Assembly: GCF_000424985.1 (NCBI RefSeq)
Contig: NZ_AUKX01000004.1
Location: forward strand, 62,001-126,000
Reading direction: 5' to 3'
Length of the DNA: 64,000 nt
Source: Arenibacter latericius DSM 15913
GTDB lineage: Bacteria > Bacteroidota > Bacteroidia > Flavobacteriales > Flavobacteriaceae
Below are positions 1-8,136 of the stretch, in pieces. The first letter of the stretch is position 1, and each line of letters starts with the position of its first letter. A program made the translations under genes and the position numbers. Under the pieces are notes generated by a model. It was not told where the DNA came from, searched no databases, and worked only from the letters and a program-made list of their open reading frames with translations.

Positions 1-453
1 ATTCCCCATGCCCCAGTAATAATCTTCATGTCCAGATTTGGCCAAGTCGTAATTAAGTTCTGTTTTATAGCCAGTCATCGGTACCGCACTCATGCTTTCC
101 GCACCCCCTGCAATAATACAGTCGGCCATACCAGCTTGAATCTTTGCAGTTGCTACTCCTATAGTTTCTATTCCAGAAGCACAAAATCGGTTTACGGTAA
201 CTCCAGGGACGTCAACGATGTCTAATCCCATTAATGAGATAAGTCGCGCCATATTAAGCCCCTGAGAACCTTCAGGCATAGCATTACCTACAATAACGTC
301 ATCTATGCGTTTTTTATCTAGTTGTGGCAACTCCTTCATCATATATTCTATGGTTTCTGCTGCCAATTCATCGGTACGTTTAAAGCGGAAGACGCCTTTT
401 GGTGCTTTCCCTACCGCTGTTCTATATGCTTTTACTATATATGCTGTTTTCAT
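1..453 (-). CDS. fadA: Acetyl-CoA C-acyltransferase (thiolase), 3' part outside window
   Basis: The final step of fatty-acid beta-oxidation: thiolytic release of acetyl-CoA from 3-ketoacyl-CoA in the cytoplasm. Translating the minus strand from the ATG at 453-451 gives MKTAYIVKAYRTAVGK, the usual thiolase N-terminus, and later VNRFCASG, which carries the nucleophilic cysteine, then GGAESMSAVPM. About 151 residues are present of an expected ~390; the gene runs off the left edge, so it is partial by window and not broken. It lies downstream of the bifunctional dehydrogenase/hydratase on the same strand, as in other beta-oxidation operons, but a four-helix-bundle gene sits between them. Family assignment is firm; chain-length specificity is not known. 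Confidence 0.93.
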   Translation of the reverse strand, partial: MKTAYIVKAYRTAVGKAPKGVFRFKRTDELAAETIEYMMKELPQLDKKRIDDVIVGNAMPEGSQGLNMARLISLMGLDIVDVPGVTVNRFCASGIETIGVATAKIQAGMADCIIAGGAESMSAVPMTGYKTELNYDLAKSGHEDYYWGMGN

Positions 454-458
454 GATTT

Positions 459-504
459 TAGTATTGAGTATTTAGATATGAGTATTGAGATTTTAGTGTT
501 GGAG
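459..504. repeat. Left repeat cluster (TAGTATTGAG type)
   Basis: Three successive copies of a TAGTATTGAG-like unit start at about 459, 480 and 494. The first is exact (TAGTATTGAGTA), the second differs at its first base, and the third reads TAGTGTTGGAG. The cluster lies between the thiolase start codon (453) and the stop of the four-helix-bundle gene (519). Confidence 0.7.
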
Positions 505-518
505 ATTTATAAGGTGAT

Positions 519-866
519 TTATAATGTTTTTTGAAATGAATAATTCATTTTCTGAATTTCAATGCATTGTTCAATAATGGGTTGTACTTTTTCTTTTGAT
601 ATTATATTTAACTCCCACAATAGAATTAATTGTGTTTGTAGTTCATAGGTAGATCCATTTGCAATTGACAAAAAGTGTTTAAATTCTTTATTGGAGTTTC
701 TTCCAGCACCTTCTGAAATATTTGAAGGTATAGAAATTGAACACCTTTTTATTTGAGATTTTAGTCCGTATTTTTCATCAGAAGGCAACTCAGTTACAAG
801 TTGATAGATAGATTTCGTTAAATCCATAGCCTTTCTCCAAATTTTTAAACCTTCTACTTTATGCAT
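519..866 (-). CDS. Four-helix bundle protein (S23 / 23S rRNA intervening-sequence family)
   Basis: A 115-residue protein of the TIGR02436-type four-helix bundle family. Visible family signatures are LKIWRKAMDLTKSIY near the N-terminus, LPSDEKYGLKSQIKR, the core SIPSNISEGAGR (about residues 46-57), EFKHFLSIANGS, and YELQTQLIL. Relatives were first found encoded in intervening sequences within 23S rRNA genes and also occur widely as stand-alone genes in Bacteroidota; their biochemical role is not settled. Here the gene is inserted between the dehydrogenase/hydratase (stop at 910) and thiolase (start at 453) genes, in the same orientation, and is flanked by inverted repeats. Length and motifs are complete, so it looks intact. 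Confidence 0.9.
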   Translation of the reverse strand: MHKVEGLKIWRKAMDLTKSIYQLVTELPSDEKYGLKSQIKRCSISIPSNISEGAGRNSNKEFKHFLSIANGSTYELQTQLILLWELNIISKEKVQPIIEQCIEIQKMNYSFQKTL

Positions 867-877
867 TTCTGTCTAAC

Positions 878-903
878 TACTCAATACTAATATCTCAATA
901 CTA
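878..903. repeat. Right repeat cluster (CTCAATACTA type)
   Basis: TACTCAATACTA at 878-889 and CTCAATACTA at 894-903 are reverse complements of the left-side copies, with a start-to-start period of about 14-15 bp. They fall between the start codon of the four-helix-bundle gene and the stop of the upstream dehydrogenase gene. Confidence 0.7.
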
Positions 904-909
904 AAGCTA

Positions 910-3315
910 TTAATTTCTCAACGGCTTACCTGTCTTTAACATATGCTGAATTCTTTCAAGGGTTTTTCTTTCTGTACAAAGAGATAAAAAGGCTTCCCTT
1001 TCTAAATCCAATAAATACTGTTCGGATACTAGTGTAGGTTCAGATAAATCACCTCCTGCCATAACATAGGCTAGCTTATTGGCAATTTTCTTATCGTGTT
1101 CACTTATATAATTACTGTCTTCCATAGCATCTGTACCTACTAAGAACATTCCCAATGCTTGTTTTCCAAGTACCTTAATATCCTTACGCTTAATTGGCTG
1201 AGTGTATCCTGCTTCTGCCATTAATTTAGCATGTGCTTTAGCAGTTGCTATTTGTCGGTCTTTATTAACTACAACAATATCCTTTCCGTGTTGTAATATT
1301 CCAAGGTCGTAAGCTTCATAAGCGGAAGTGGAAACTTTTGCCATTCCTATAGTTAGGAAGTACTCTTGTAAAACGTTTAGTTCTACGTCGTTTTTCTTAA
1401 AGGTATCCTGAGCACGTAGGGCAAATTCTTTAGAACCACCCCCACCAGGGATAACTCCTACACCAAATTCTACTAGTCCAATATAGGTTTCTGCTGCGGC
1501 AACCACTTTATCTGCATGAAGGGATAGCTCACAACCACCACCTAATGTCATCCCATGGGGTGCCGATATGGTAGGAATTGCAGAATATCTCATTCGCATC
1601 ATCGTGTCTTGGAACATCTTGATAGCCATATTCAACTCATCATATTCCTGTTCTACCGCCATCATAAAAATCATCCCAATATTGGCTCCAACGGAGAAAT
1701 TGGGGGCTTGGTTACCAACAACCAGGCCTTGGAAATCCTTTTCAGCGAGATCGATAGCCTTATTAAGTCCGGCTAGTACATCGCCGCCAATGGTATTCAT
1801 TTTGGATTGGAATTCTACATTTAGAATACCGTCACCTAGATCTTCTACTACTACACCGCTGTTTTTAAATACTTCTTTAGATTTGCGAATATTATCTAGG
1901 ATAATAAATGCATCCTGACCAGGTACTTTTTCTGATGTTTTAGTGGGGATATTATAGAAATAGGTAGCTCCATCTTTAACCTTATAAAACGACTTATTAT
2001 CGGTTGCAAGCATTTCCGATACCCATGAAGCAGCCTCTAGCCCTTCATTTTTTATCATTTCTAATCCCTTTTCAACGCCTATAGCATCCCAAATCTGAAA
2101 TGGTCCGTGTTCCCATCCAAAGCCAGCCTTCATAGCATCATCAATTTTATAGAGGTCATCTGCTATTTCAGGGATTCGGTTAGAGACATAAGCAAATAGG
2201 GCTGCAAAGCTTTTTCTATAGAACTCGCCAGCTTTATCTTTACCTCCAACTAATACCTTATAACGGTCTATTACCTTATCTATGGTTTTGGTAAGCTCTA
2301 AAGTGGCAAAACTTGCCCTTTTGTTAGCCCTATACTCCATAGTATTGAGGTCTAATGTTTTTATCTCACTAGAGCCATCAGCATTCTTTATCTTTTTGTA
2401 AAAACCTTGACCTGTTTTACTTCCTAACCATTTGTTTTCCATTATTGTATTGATGAAATCTGGTAATTTAAACAGCTCATGCCGCTCATCATTAGGACAG
2501 TTTTCATTAATACCATTGGCAACATGCACTAGGGTATCCAAGCCAACCACATCTACTGTACGAAAAGTGGCCGACTTAGGTCGACCGATAACGGGACCAG
2601 TTAATTTATCTACTTCTTCAACCGTAAGTCCCATTTCCTTAACCATATGGAAAAGGCTTTGTATTCCAAATATTCCTACTCGGTTTCCAATAAAAGCAGG
2701 GGTGTCTTTGGCTATAACCGAGGTTTTCCCTAAAAACTGTTCGCCGTATCCATTGAGGAATTCAATTACTTCAGGGGAAGTTTTTGGTCCTGGAATAATT
2801 TCGAATAATTTTAAATACCGAGCAGGGTTAAAAAAGTGGGTTCCACAGAAATGCTTCTGGAAATCCTCACTTCTACCTTCACTCATAAATTTTATAGGAA
2901 TACCAGAAGTATTAGAAGTGATTAAAGTTCCGGGCTTTCTGTATTTTTCTAGGTTTTCGAATACCTGTTTTTTGATATCCAATCGTTCTACAACCACCTC
3001 AATAATCCAATCTACATCGCCAACTTTAGCAATATCATCTTCAAGATTACCAGTGGTTATTCGCTGGGCAAACTTTTGGTGATAAATAGGGGAGGGTTTA
3101 GACTTTAACGCTGTCATTAGGGATTCGTTTACCAATCTATTGCGTACAGCCTTGTCGTCTAAAGTAAGTCCGCTAGCTTTCTCTTTATCTGTAAGTTCTC
3201 GTGGTACAATATCTAGCAGTAAAACTTCTACTCCTATGTTGGCAAAGTGACAGGCGATACCACTTCCCATGATACCGGAGCCTATAACTGCTATCTTTTT
3301 AATATGCTTTTTCAT
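910..3315 (-). CDS. fadB: Bifunctional 3-hydroxyacyl-CoA dehydrogenase / enoyl-CoA hydratase
   Basis: Catalyses the two middle steps of beta-oxidation: hydration of enoyl-CoA and NAD-dependent oxidation of the 3-hydroxyacyl-CoA. The 801-residue protein starts with the dehydrogenase Rossmann fold (IAVIGSGIMGSGIACHFAN, residues 8-26), followed by the dehydrogenase C-terminal region around 200-430. The hydratase/crotonase domain comes last (about 490-700, with LGGGCELSLHADK and GVIPGGGGSKEF). This order is the reverse of E. coli FadB, where the hydratase is N-terminal, but is common in Bacteroidota. It starts 12 bp after the MarR gene ends and precedes the thiolase, so regulator, FadB and FadA form one pathway unit. 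Confidence 0.95.
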   Translation of the reverse strand: MKKHIKKIAVIGSGIMGSGIACHFANIGVEVLLLDIVPRELTDKEKASGLTLDDKAVRNRLVNESLMTALKSKPSPIYHQKFAQRITTGNLEDDIAKVGDVDWIIEVVVERLDIKKQVFENLEKYRKPGTLITSNTSGIPIKFMSEGRSEDFQKHFCGTHFFNPARYLKLFEIIPGPKTSPEVIEFLNGYGEQFLGKTSVIAKDTPAFIGNRVGIFGIQSLFHMVKEMGLTVEEVDKLTGPVIGRPKSATFRTVDVVGLDTLVHVANGINENCPNDERHELFKLPDFINTIMENKWLGSKTGQGFYKKIKNADGSSEIKTLDLNTMEYRANKRASFATLELTKTIDKVIDRYKVLVGGKDKAGEFYRKSFAALFAYVSNRIPEIADDLYKIDDAMKAGFGWEHGPFQIWDAIGVEKGLEMIKNEGLEAASWVSEMLATDNKSFYKVKDGATYFYNIPTKTSEKVPGQDAFIILDNIRKSKEVFKNSGVVVEDLGDGILNVEFQSKMNTIGGDVLAGLNKAIDLAEKDFQGLVVGNQAPNFSVGANIGMIFMMAVEQEYDELNMAIKMFQDTMMRMRYSAIPTISAPHGMTLGGGCELSLHADKVVAAAETYIGLVEFGVGVIPGGGGSKEFALRAQDTFKKNDVELNVLQEYFLTIGMAKVSTSAYEAYDLGILQHGKDIVVVNKDRQIATAKAHAKLMAEAGYTQPIKRKDIKVLGKQALGMFLVGTDAMEDSNYISEHDKKIANKLAYVMAGGDLSEPTLVSEQYLLDLEREAFLSLCTERKTLERIQHMLKTGKPLRN

Positions 3316-3327
3316 TAAAATATATTA

Positions 3328-3780
3328 TTAATTGGTTATGGACTTTTTATTGTAAATTTTCTTTTCGGTGACTAAGTGATTTATTAGCTCGGTTACCTCA
3401 AAAAAGGAATTTAGTTGCTCTTCGGAAACTTGAGATTTTATGGCCTCATTAAATCTAAGGACAACGGCTTTAGAATCGTTTCTTTTTTCACGCCCAAAAT
3501 CAGTTAAGTGAATTAGTACACCTCTACCATCATTAGGATTGGGTTTGCGAACTATTAATCCCTTTTGTTCCATGCTCTTTAGAATTCTAGATAAACTAGT
3601 AGCTTCCATACCCATTTTAGGCCCTAAAGCTGTAGAAGGGGTTCCTGTTTTAGGGTCTATACTTAAAAGTGTAAATCCGACGGCCATGGTGCTTCCAAAT
3701 TTTTTAGCCTCCTCGTTGTACATTTTTGTTACTGCTTGCCAAGTGGCTCGTAACGCATAATCTATTGTTGTGTCTTTCAT
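3328..3780 (-). CDS. MarR-family transcriptional regulator
   Basis: A 150-residue winged-helix regulator. The recognition helix region is MGMEATSLSRILKSMEQKGL (about residues 77-96), followed by the wing IVRKPNPNDGRGVLIHLTDFG; the NDGRG turn is typical of MarR wings. It lies first in the operon with the dehydrogenase/hydratase gene (12-bp gap), and a perfect 28-bp palindrome is located 31 bp before its start codon. MarR proteins bind such palindromes as dimers and usually repress their own operon until a ligand binds. I infer control of beta-oxidation genes, with an acyl-CoA or fatty acid as the likely ligand; the sequence does not show the ligand. Confidence 0.9.
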   Translation of the reverse strand: MKDTTIDYALRATWQAVTKMYNEEAKKFGSTMAVGFTLLSIDPKTGTPSTALGPKMGMEATSLSRILKSMEQKGLIVRKPNPNDGRGVLIHLTDFGREKRNDSKAVVLRFNEAIKSQVSEEQLNSFFEVTELINHLVTEKKIYNKKSITN

Positions 3781-3810
3781 TTATTTGATGCGAGAATTCC
3801 AAAGATAAGA

Positions 3811-3838
3811 AAATTTATTATGCATGCATAATAAATTT
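3811..3838. promoter_or_regulatory. Perfect 28-bp palindrome, probable MarR operator
   Basis: The left half aaatttattatgca (3811-3824) is followed directly by its exact reverse complement (3825-3838). It lies between the MarR start codon (3780) and the terminator of the upstream acyl-CoA synthetase gene. Position, symmetry and length fit an operator for the MarR dimer; binding itself is inferred. Confidence 0.7.
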
Positions 3839-3851
3839 AGTAAAAAAAATA

Positions 3852-3887
3852 AAGGCAAAAAAAAGCTCCTTATTGTTGTAAGGAGCT
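3852..3887 (-). terminator. Rho-independent terminator of the acyl-CoA synthetase gene
   Basis: AGCTCCTTA (3864-3872) and TAAGGAGCT (3879-3887) form a 9-bp stem with a 6-base loop. On the minus strand it is followed by a run of T (A-run at 3857-3864 on the plus strand). It separates the synthetase transcript from the MarR/fad operon downstream. Confidence 0.85.
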
Positions 3888-3914
3888 GATTGTTATTGGA
3901 TAATGAGGTTTGGT

Positions 3915-5687
3915 TTAATGTCCGTAAATATCGTTGTAGAGATTCTTATACTTTTCTCTAATTACTTTCCTTTTTAATTTTAAGGTTGGGGTAACGTGTC
4001 CTTCTTCTATAGTCCATGAATCTGGGGTTAGTCTAAACTGCTTTACTTTTTCCCATTTAGCAAAATTTTCATTAGCAAGGTCTACCTCTTCTTGGTAGCG
4101 AGCCAATACTTTTTCGTTTGTAACGAGGTCTTTATTATCTCCTAATTCAATATTGTGAATTTTAGCCCAATTACGGATAAAATCGAAGTCGGGCTGAATT
4201 AGTGCAGCAGGCATTTTTTCGCCTTCCCCAATCACCATAATCTGTTCTATAAATCGGGATTGTTTAAATCTGTTTTCCAATAACTGAGGAGCCACATACT
4301 TACCACCAGATGTCTTAAACATTTCCTTCTTTCTATCAGTAATCTTTAGAAACCCGTCCGAATCTATTTCTCCTATATCTCCAGTATGAAAAAAACCATC
4401 TTTTAAAGCCTCATCTGTTTTCTCCTTGTCTTTATAATATCCTAGCATCACTTGGGGACCTTTTACACATATTTCTCCATCTTCAGCTATTTTCACCTCT
4501 GTACGATCTATTAACTTACCTACAGTACCAATTCTAAATCCGCCATCACGCATATCATTAACGGCAATTACTGGGGAGGTTTCTGTAAGTCCATACCCTT
4601 CCATTACTCCTAATTCTGCAGCATTGAAGATTCTTGCTAACCTTGGCTGTAAAGCGGCGCTACCAGAAGCTATAAAGCTTAATTTCCCACCCAAACCTTC
4701 TTTCCATTTACTGAAAACTAGTTTACGTGCAAGTGATAACTTCTTTTCGTACCACCATCCATTCTGACCGTATGGTTCATATTTTAATCCGACTTCTACA
4801 GCCCAGAAGAAAATCATCTTCTTTAAACCTGTTAAGGCTGCTCCTTTTGCAATAATAGAGTCGTACACCTTTTCTAATACCCTAGGAACAGCAGTCATAA
4901 CATAGGGAGAAACCTCCTTTATGTTGTCACTAATTTTATCTATTGATTCTGCATAATGAATACTTACTCCTCTATATTGATAGAGATAAATAATCATGCG
5001 TTCATAAATATGGCATAAGGGTAGAAAGCTAAGCGCATTGGTATCTCCCGCATCTAGAGAAAACTTTTTAGAGCTTTCAATAGCATTGCTTACAACATTG
5101 TCATGAGTTAACATAACTCCCTTTGGCTTTCCTGTGGTTCCAGAGGTGTATATTAAGGTAGCTAGATCGTGGGGCTTTACCGCATTCTTAAGTGCATCTA
5201 CTTCGGATTGATTAGAGGTATCTTCTCCGATGGCTAAGATTTCACTCCAGTTCTTACAACAATCTAATTGATCAAAAGAAAAAACTTCTTTTAAATGAGG
5301 GGTGTTTTCTCTAACTGCAGCCACTTTGTTATAAACCTCCTCGCAAGAAACAAAGCAATAAGAAGCTTCCGAATGATTAAGTACGTACTCATAATCATCT
5401 TCAGATATAGTAGGGTAAATAGGTACATTTTGGGCTCCAAGTTGAAGTATCCCAATGTCCATTATATTCCACTCTGTTCTATTGCTCATGGAGATCACAG
5501 CAATCTTATCATTTGGTTTTACTCCTAAGCGTAATAAAGCGCGACTAATTTGATTGGCTTTATCGACATATTCCTGGGTAGAGATGGAAACCCATTTCCC
5601 ATCATATTTGGTTACCAATGATTTTTTTAAGTTGTATTTCTCCAATTGATAATAGGGGAAATCAAAAAGGCGGGTAATTTCTTGCAT
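3915..5687 (-). CDS. fadD: Long-chain fatty acid--CoA ligase (AMP-forming)
   Basis: Activates fatty acids with ATP and CoA, feeding the beta-oxidation genes located next on the same strand. The 590-residue protein has the ANL-superfamily motifs in order: the P-loop TLIYTSGTTGKPKGVMLTH (about residues 177-195), GYGLTETSP (about 365-373), and the hinge region with HTGDIGEIDSDGFLKITDRK followed by KTSGGKYVAP. The length matches FAA/FadD15-type synthetases of Bacteroidota. It ends in its own terminator, so it is probably transcribed apart from the MarR operon even though it shares the pathway. Substrate chain length is inferred from family resemblance only. Confidence 0.93.
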   Translation of the reverse strand: MQEITRLFDFPYYQLEKYNLKKSLVTKYDGKWVSISTQEYVDKANQISRALLRLGVKPNDKIAVISMSNRTEWNIMDIGILQLGAQNVPIYPTISEDDYEYVLNHSEASYCFVSCEEVYNKVAAVRENTPHLKEVFSFDQLDCCKNWSEILAIGEDTSNQSEVDALKNAVKPHDLATLIYTSGTTGKPKGVMLTHDNVVSNAIESSKKFSLDAGDTNALSFLPLCHIYERMIIYLYQYRGVSIHYAESIDKISDNIKEVSPYVMTAVPRVLEKVYDSIIAKGAALTGLKKMIFFWAVEVGLKYEPYGQNGWWYEKKLSLARKLVFSKWKEGLGGKLSFIASGSAALQPRLARIFNAAELGVMEGYGLTETSPVIAVNDMRDGGFRIGTVGKLIDRTEVKIAEDGEICVKGPQVMLGYYKDKEKTDEALKDGFFHTGDIGEIDSDGFLKITDRKKEMFKTSGGKYVAPQLLENRFKQSRFIEQIMVIGEGEKMPAALIQPDFDFIRNWAKIHNIELGDNKDLVTNEKVLARYQEEVDLANENFAKWEKVKQFRLTPDSWTIEEGHVTPTLKLKRKVIREKYKNLYNDIYGH

Positions 5688-6012
5688 ATTTTTTGAGCTA
5701 ATCGAATTGCCAAATTAAGAAAACGGAACGGTATAATAAAATGACTTTTATATATTTTGATAACAATAATTGTTGAAATTACATTATTAACCGCAAATTA
5801 CCCAATATTCTTATTGATAAAGATAGCGAGATTGGTACGCTATAAGCTTCGTTTTCCATATGAAATCTATAAAAATAGAATAGAAATCGTTAAGTTTCCA
5901 TACTTGAAGAAATAATTAAAATATAGAAGATTCCATTTCTGTTATAGCTATAATTTTGATTATTTTGACCTTTCGTAATAATGTTACTTTATTAACCCAT
6001 TAAAAAACACAA
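5688..6012. other. Divergent intergenic region, no gene seen
   Basis: This 325-bp AT-rich spacer separates the divergent acyl-CoA synthetase and glycoside-hydrolase-like genes and must hold both promoters. I found no clear TAnnTTTG element. AACAATAATTGTT at 5762-5774 is a short perfect inverted repeat, too common in AT-rich DNA to interpret alone. Confidence 0.5.
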
Positions 6013-7122
6013 ATGAAAAAAATTATTGCCGCCATCGTCATTATTTTTAATCTGTACTCTTGCGCGGAAAAATCTAAAATTCCTGTCTTTGCATGGACCG
6101 GAGGACCAGGAGAAGCTACCGACCAGGAGTTGTTAGCTACATTTAAGGATTATAAAGAAAAGGGGATAGACGGATTAATGTATAACGGAGGTCAGGATCC
6201 TAAAACTTATGAAAGAGTAGGTAAATTAGTGAAAGAAGCCGGACTCGAATTCCATACCTGGGTACCTACCATGGTTCAAGGTGATAATCCTAAGTTGGCG
6301 CCAGAACTTTACGCTATTAACAGGAATGGGGAATCTGCATTTGATAAACCTGTTTATGTTCCTTATTACAAATTTCTTTGTCCAAATAAACCAGGTACGC
6401 ATCAGTTTTTAGCCGAATTGTATGGTAATATCGCTTCTGTGGAAGAAGTAGATGGCATCCATTTAGACTATATACGTTTTCCTGATGTAATTTTAGCAGA
6501 GGGGCTTTGGGATAAATACGGATTGGTGATGGATGAGGAGTATGCTCCTGCAGACTATTGCTATTGCGACGATTGTGTGGCAGATTTTAAGGAAGTGTCT
6601 GGCATCGATATCAAGGAAGTAGAAGATCCATCTAAAGTAGCAGAATGGAAACAATTTAGATATAATTTAATTACAGATGTAGTAAACGGTATCGCAGATG
6701 TAGTTCACAAGAAAGGAAAGAAAATAAATGCAGCAGTTTTTCCTGGTCCTAGTATTTCCAAGAAATTGGTTAGACAAGAATGGGATAAATGGAATCTAGA
6801 TGCTATTTACCCTATGAACTATAATGATTTTTACCTAAAAGGCCCAGAATGGGTAGGGGAGGTTACTAAAGAAGAAGTGGCAGCCGTAAATAATCAAAAG
6901 CCTATTTATAGCGGTTTGTTTATCTGTCCTAATCCAGAGAATAAAACTGAAGAAAACGATCCTGAGAATCACGGATTGTTGCCATCCGAAATAGAAACCG
7001 CTATTAGAGGATCTATTGAAAACGGAGCTACCGGAATTTGCTTGTTTACACCAGAAAGAATGACAGCAGAGCACTGGGTGGCCTTTGAGAAAGCAATTTA
7101 TGCTAATTATTCTAAAAAATAA
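6013..7122 (+). CDS. Putative glycoside hydrolase-like lipoprotein (GHL10-like TIM barrel)
   Basis: A 369-residue exported lipoprotein: the N-terminus MKKIIAAIVIIFNLYSC ends in a lipobox with cysteine at residue 17. The mature part resembles the family-10-like glycosylhydrolase (GHL10/DUF187-type) barrel: VDGIHLDYIRFPDVI around residues 147-161 matches the strand carrying the conserved DYIRFP signature, and NLDAIYPMNYNDFY near 260 matches the late-barrel YPMNY motif. EFHTWVPTM near 82 fits an early strand. Substrate is unknown. It stands alone between a divergent gene and a bidirectional terminator, not in a polysaccharide locus, so linking it to one glycan would be a guess. Confidence 0.7.
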   Translation: MKKIIAAIVIIFNLYSCAEKSKIPVFAWTGGPGEATDQELLATFKDYKEKGIDGLMYNGGQDPKTYERVGKLVKEAGLEFHTWVPTMVQGDNPKLAPELYAINRNGESAFDKPVYVPYYKFLCPNKPGTHQFLAELYGNIASVEEVDGIHLDYIRFPDVILAEGLWDKYGLVMDEEYAPADYCYCDDCVADFKEVSGIDIKEVEDPSKVAEWKQFRYNLITDVVNGIADVVHKKGKKINAAVFPGPSISKKLVRQEWDKWNLDAIYPMNYNDFYLKGPEWVGEVTKEEVAAVNNQKPIYSGLFICPNPENKTEENDPENHGLLPSEIETAIRGSIENGATGICLFTPERMTAEHWVAFEKAIYANYSKK

Positions 7123-7167
7123 AAGGAGTACTATTATTGCCCTTTTTTAAAGGATATGAGAAATGTA

Positions 7168-7209
7168 AAAAAGTCCGTTGGACCTGGAAACAGGAGAACG
7201 GACTTTTTT
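7168..7209. terminator. Bidirectional terminator
   Basis: AAAAAGTCCGTT (7168-7179) pairs with AACGGACTTTTT (7197-7208). A-run on the left and T-run on the right let it serve the plus-strand hydrolase gene ending at 7122 and the minus-strand ATPase gene ending at 7260. Confidence 0.85.
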
Positions 7210-7259
7210 GTGATACTGGAAATATAGTTATCCTCTTTGCGGGGATTTAACCTTCCAAA

Positions 7260-8003
7260 TTAATTTTGTTCCTTCTGTTCTTCCCTTTCAATTATTAGTT
7301 TTTTTACTTCCGTATGGATAATATCCTGGGCTTCGGCATAGGAAATGTCATACTTCCTTGCAATATGTCGGAGTTGTTCTGGATACCTGTTTAGCAATTC
7401 ATCGTAATAACTATCTAGCTCTTTTTTAGACGGAAGTTCAAATTTTAACCTTAACTGAAATCGCCTTAAAATGGCTTTGTCAATTATTTCAATATGGTTC
7501 GTTGCAGCAATAAGTAAGGTGTCATTTGAAAGGTAATCTATCAATTGGATGACCGTATTTACCAGGCGTTTCATTTCTCCGGAATCTTTATCGTCATAAT
7601 CCCTTAGTTTCCCTAGAAAATCGAATTCATCAATAAATAAGACGGATTTATCTCTACTGGCTTTTTGGAAGATATTGGAGACATTTTTTGAGGTTTCTCC
7701 TAATCTAGAGGATACAATTCCTCCAAGATTAAGAATAATAATATCCTTGTTCAGTCTTTTAGCGATTGCTTTTGCCGTAGCTGTTTTTCCACAGCCTGTA
7801 TGCCCGTGTAAGAGAATCTTATTGTCTATGGGTAAATCGTACTGTTTTAATGCTTCAAAATGCTTAAACTCGTTTAATAACTGATTTAGGATGTCTTTGT
7901 TTTCTTGGCTGAAATGTATTTGATCTAGGGGAAGCTCTATTTCCTTAGATTTTATCATTAAGTCATATATTCCCATAACGTCTTTTGAGTAATTTTTATG
8001 CAA
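7260..8003 (-). CDS. Single-domain AAA+ ATPase
   Basis: A 247-residue cytoplasmic AAA protein. Walker A is LLHGHTGCGKTATAKAIAKR (about residues 63-82), Walker B SVLFIDEFDFLG (about 119-130), sensor 1 LLIAATNH and the arginine-finger/second-region segment IIDKAILRRFQLRLKFELPS. There is no membrane segment, protease domain or zinc site, so it is not FtsH; the arrangement resembles the isolated AAA modules often called ATP-binding or SpoVK-like proteins. A short N-terminal helix (1-55) and charged C-terminus could bind a partner, but none is encoded next to it: the neighbours are a convergent lipoprotein and a methyltransferase 133 bp upstream. Role unknown. Confidence 0.85.
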   Translation of the reverse strand: MHKNYSKDVMGIYDLMIKSKEIELPLDQIHFSQENKDILNQLLNEFKHFEALKQYDLPIDNKILLHGHTGCGKTATAKAIAKRLNKDIIILNLGGIVSSRLGETSKNVSNIFQKASRDKSVLFIDEFDFLGKLRDYDDKDSGEMKRLVNTVIQLIDYLSNDTLLIAATNHIEIIDKAILRRFQLRLKFELPSKKELDSYYDELLNRYPEQLRHIARKYDISYAEAQDIIHTEVKKLIIEREEQKEQN

Positions 8004-8136
8004 TGGATAGTATTCTTCAAAGATATTTAAAACCCTGTATTTTATGGGCCAACTTGATAGGTTTCATTAAAAAGAGTATTCAGTAATGATTTGGGGAAGA
8101 AATTATGTGTGACAATCTATATATTATAGCGAGGGG

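Larger units (their letters stand above)
459..903. mobile_element. Candidate non-autonomous unit: four-helix-bundle gene bounded by inverted repeats
   Basis: The gene at 519-866 is bordered by copies of TAGTATTGAG facing inward. On the left, TAGTATTGAGTA occupies 459-470, with a second copy at 480-489 (first base changed) and a degenerate third at about 494-504. On the right, the exact reverse complement TACTCAATACTA is at 878-889 and CTCAATACTA at 894-903. The 12-bp match between the outer copies is perfect. The unit sits exactly in the spacer between two genes of one pathway. I infer an inserted module; no transposase is present, and I have not seen an empty site, so mobility is unproven. 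Confidence 0.5.

Noticed and set aside
1568-1918. Plus-strand 116-residue ORF
   Set aside because: Lies wholly inside the dehydrogenase/hydratase gene on the other strand, without family sequence.
2432-3082. Plus-strand 216-residue ORF opposite the hydroxyacyl-CoA dehydrogenase gene
   Set aside because: It is antisense to a clear coding region, has no recognisable motif and Ser/Thr-rich composition typical of reverse-strand shadows.
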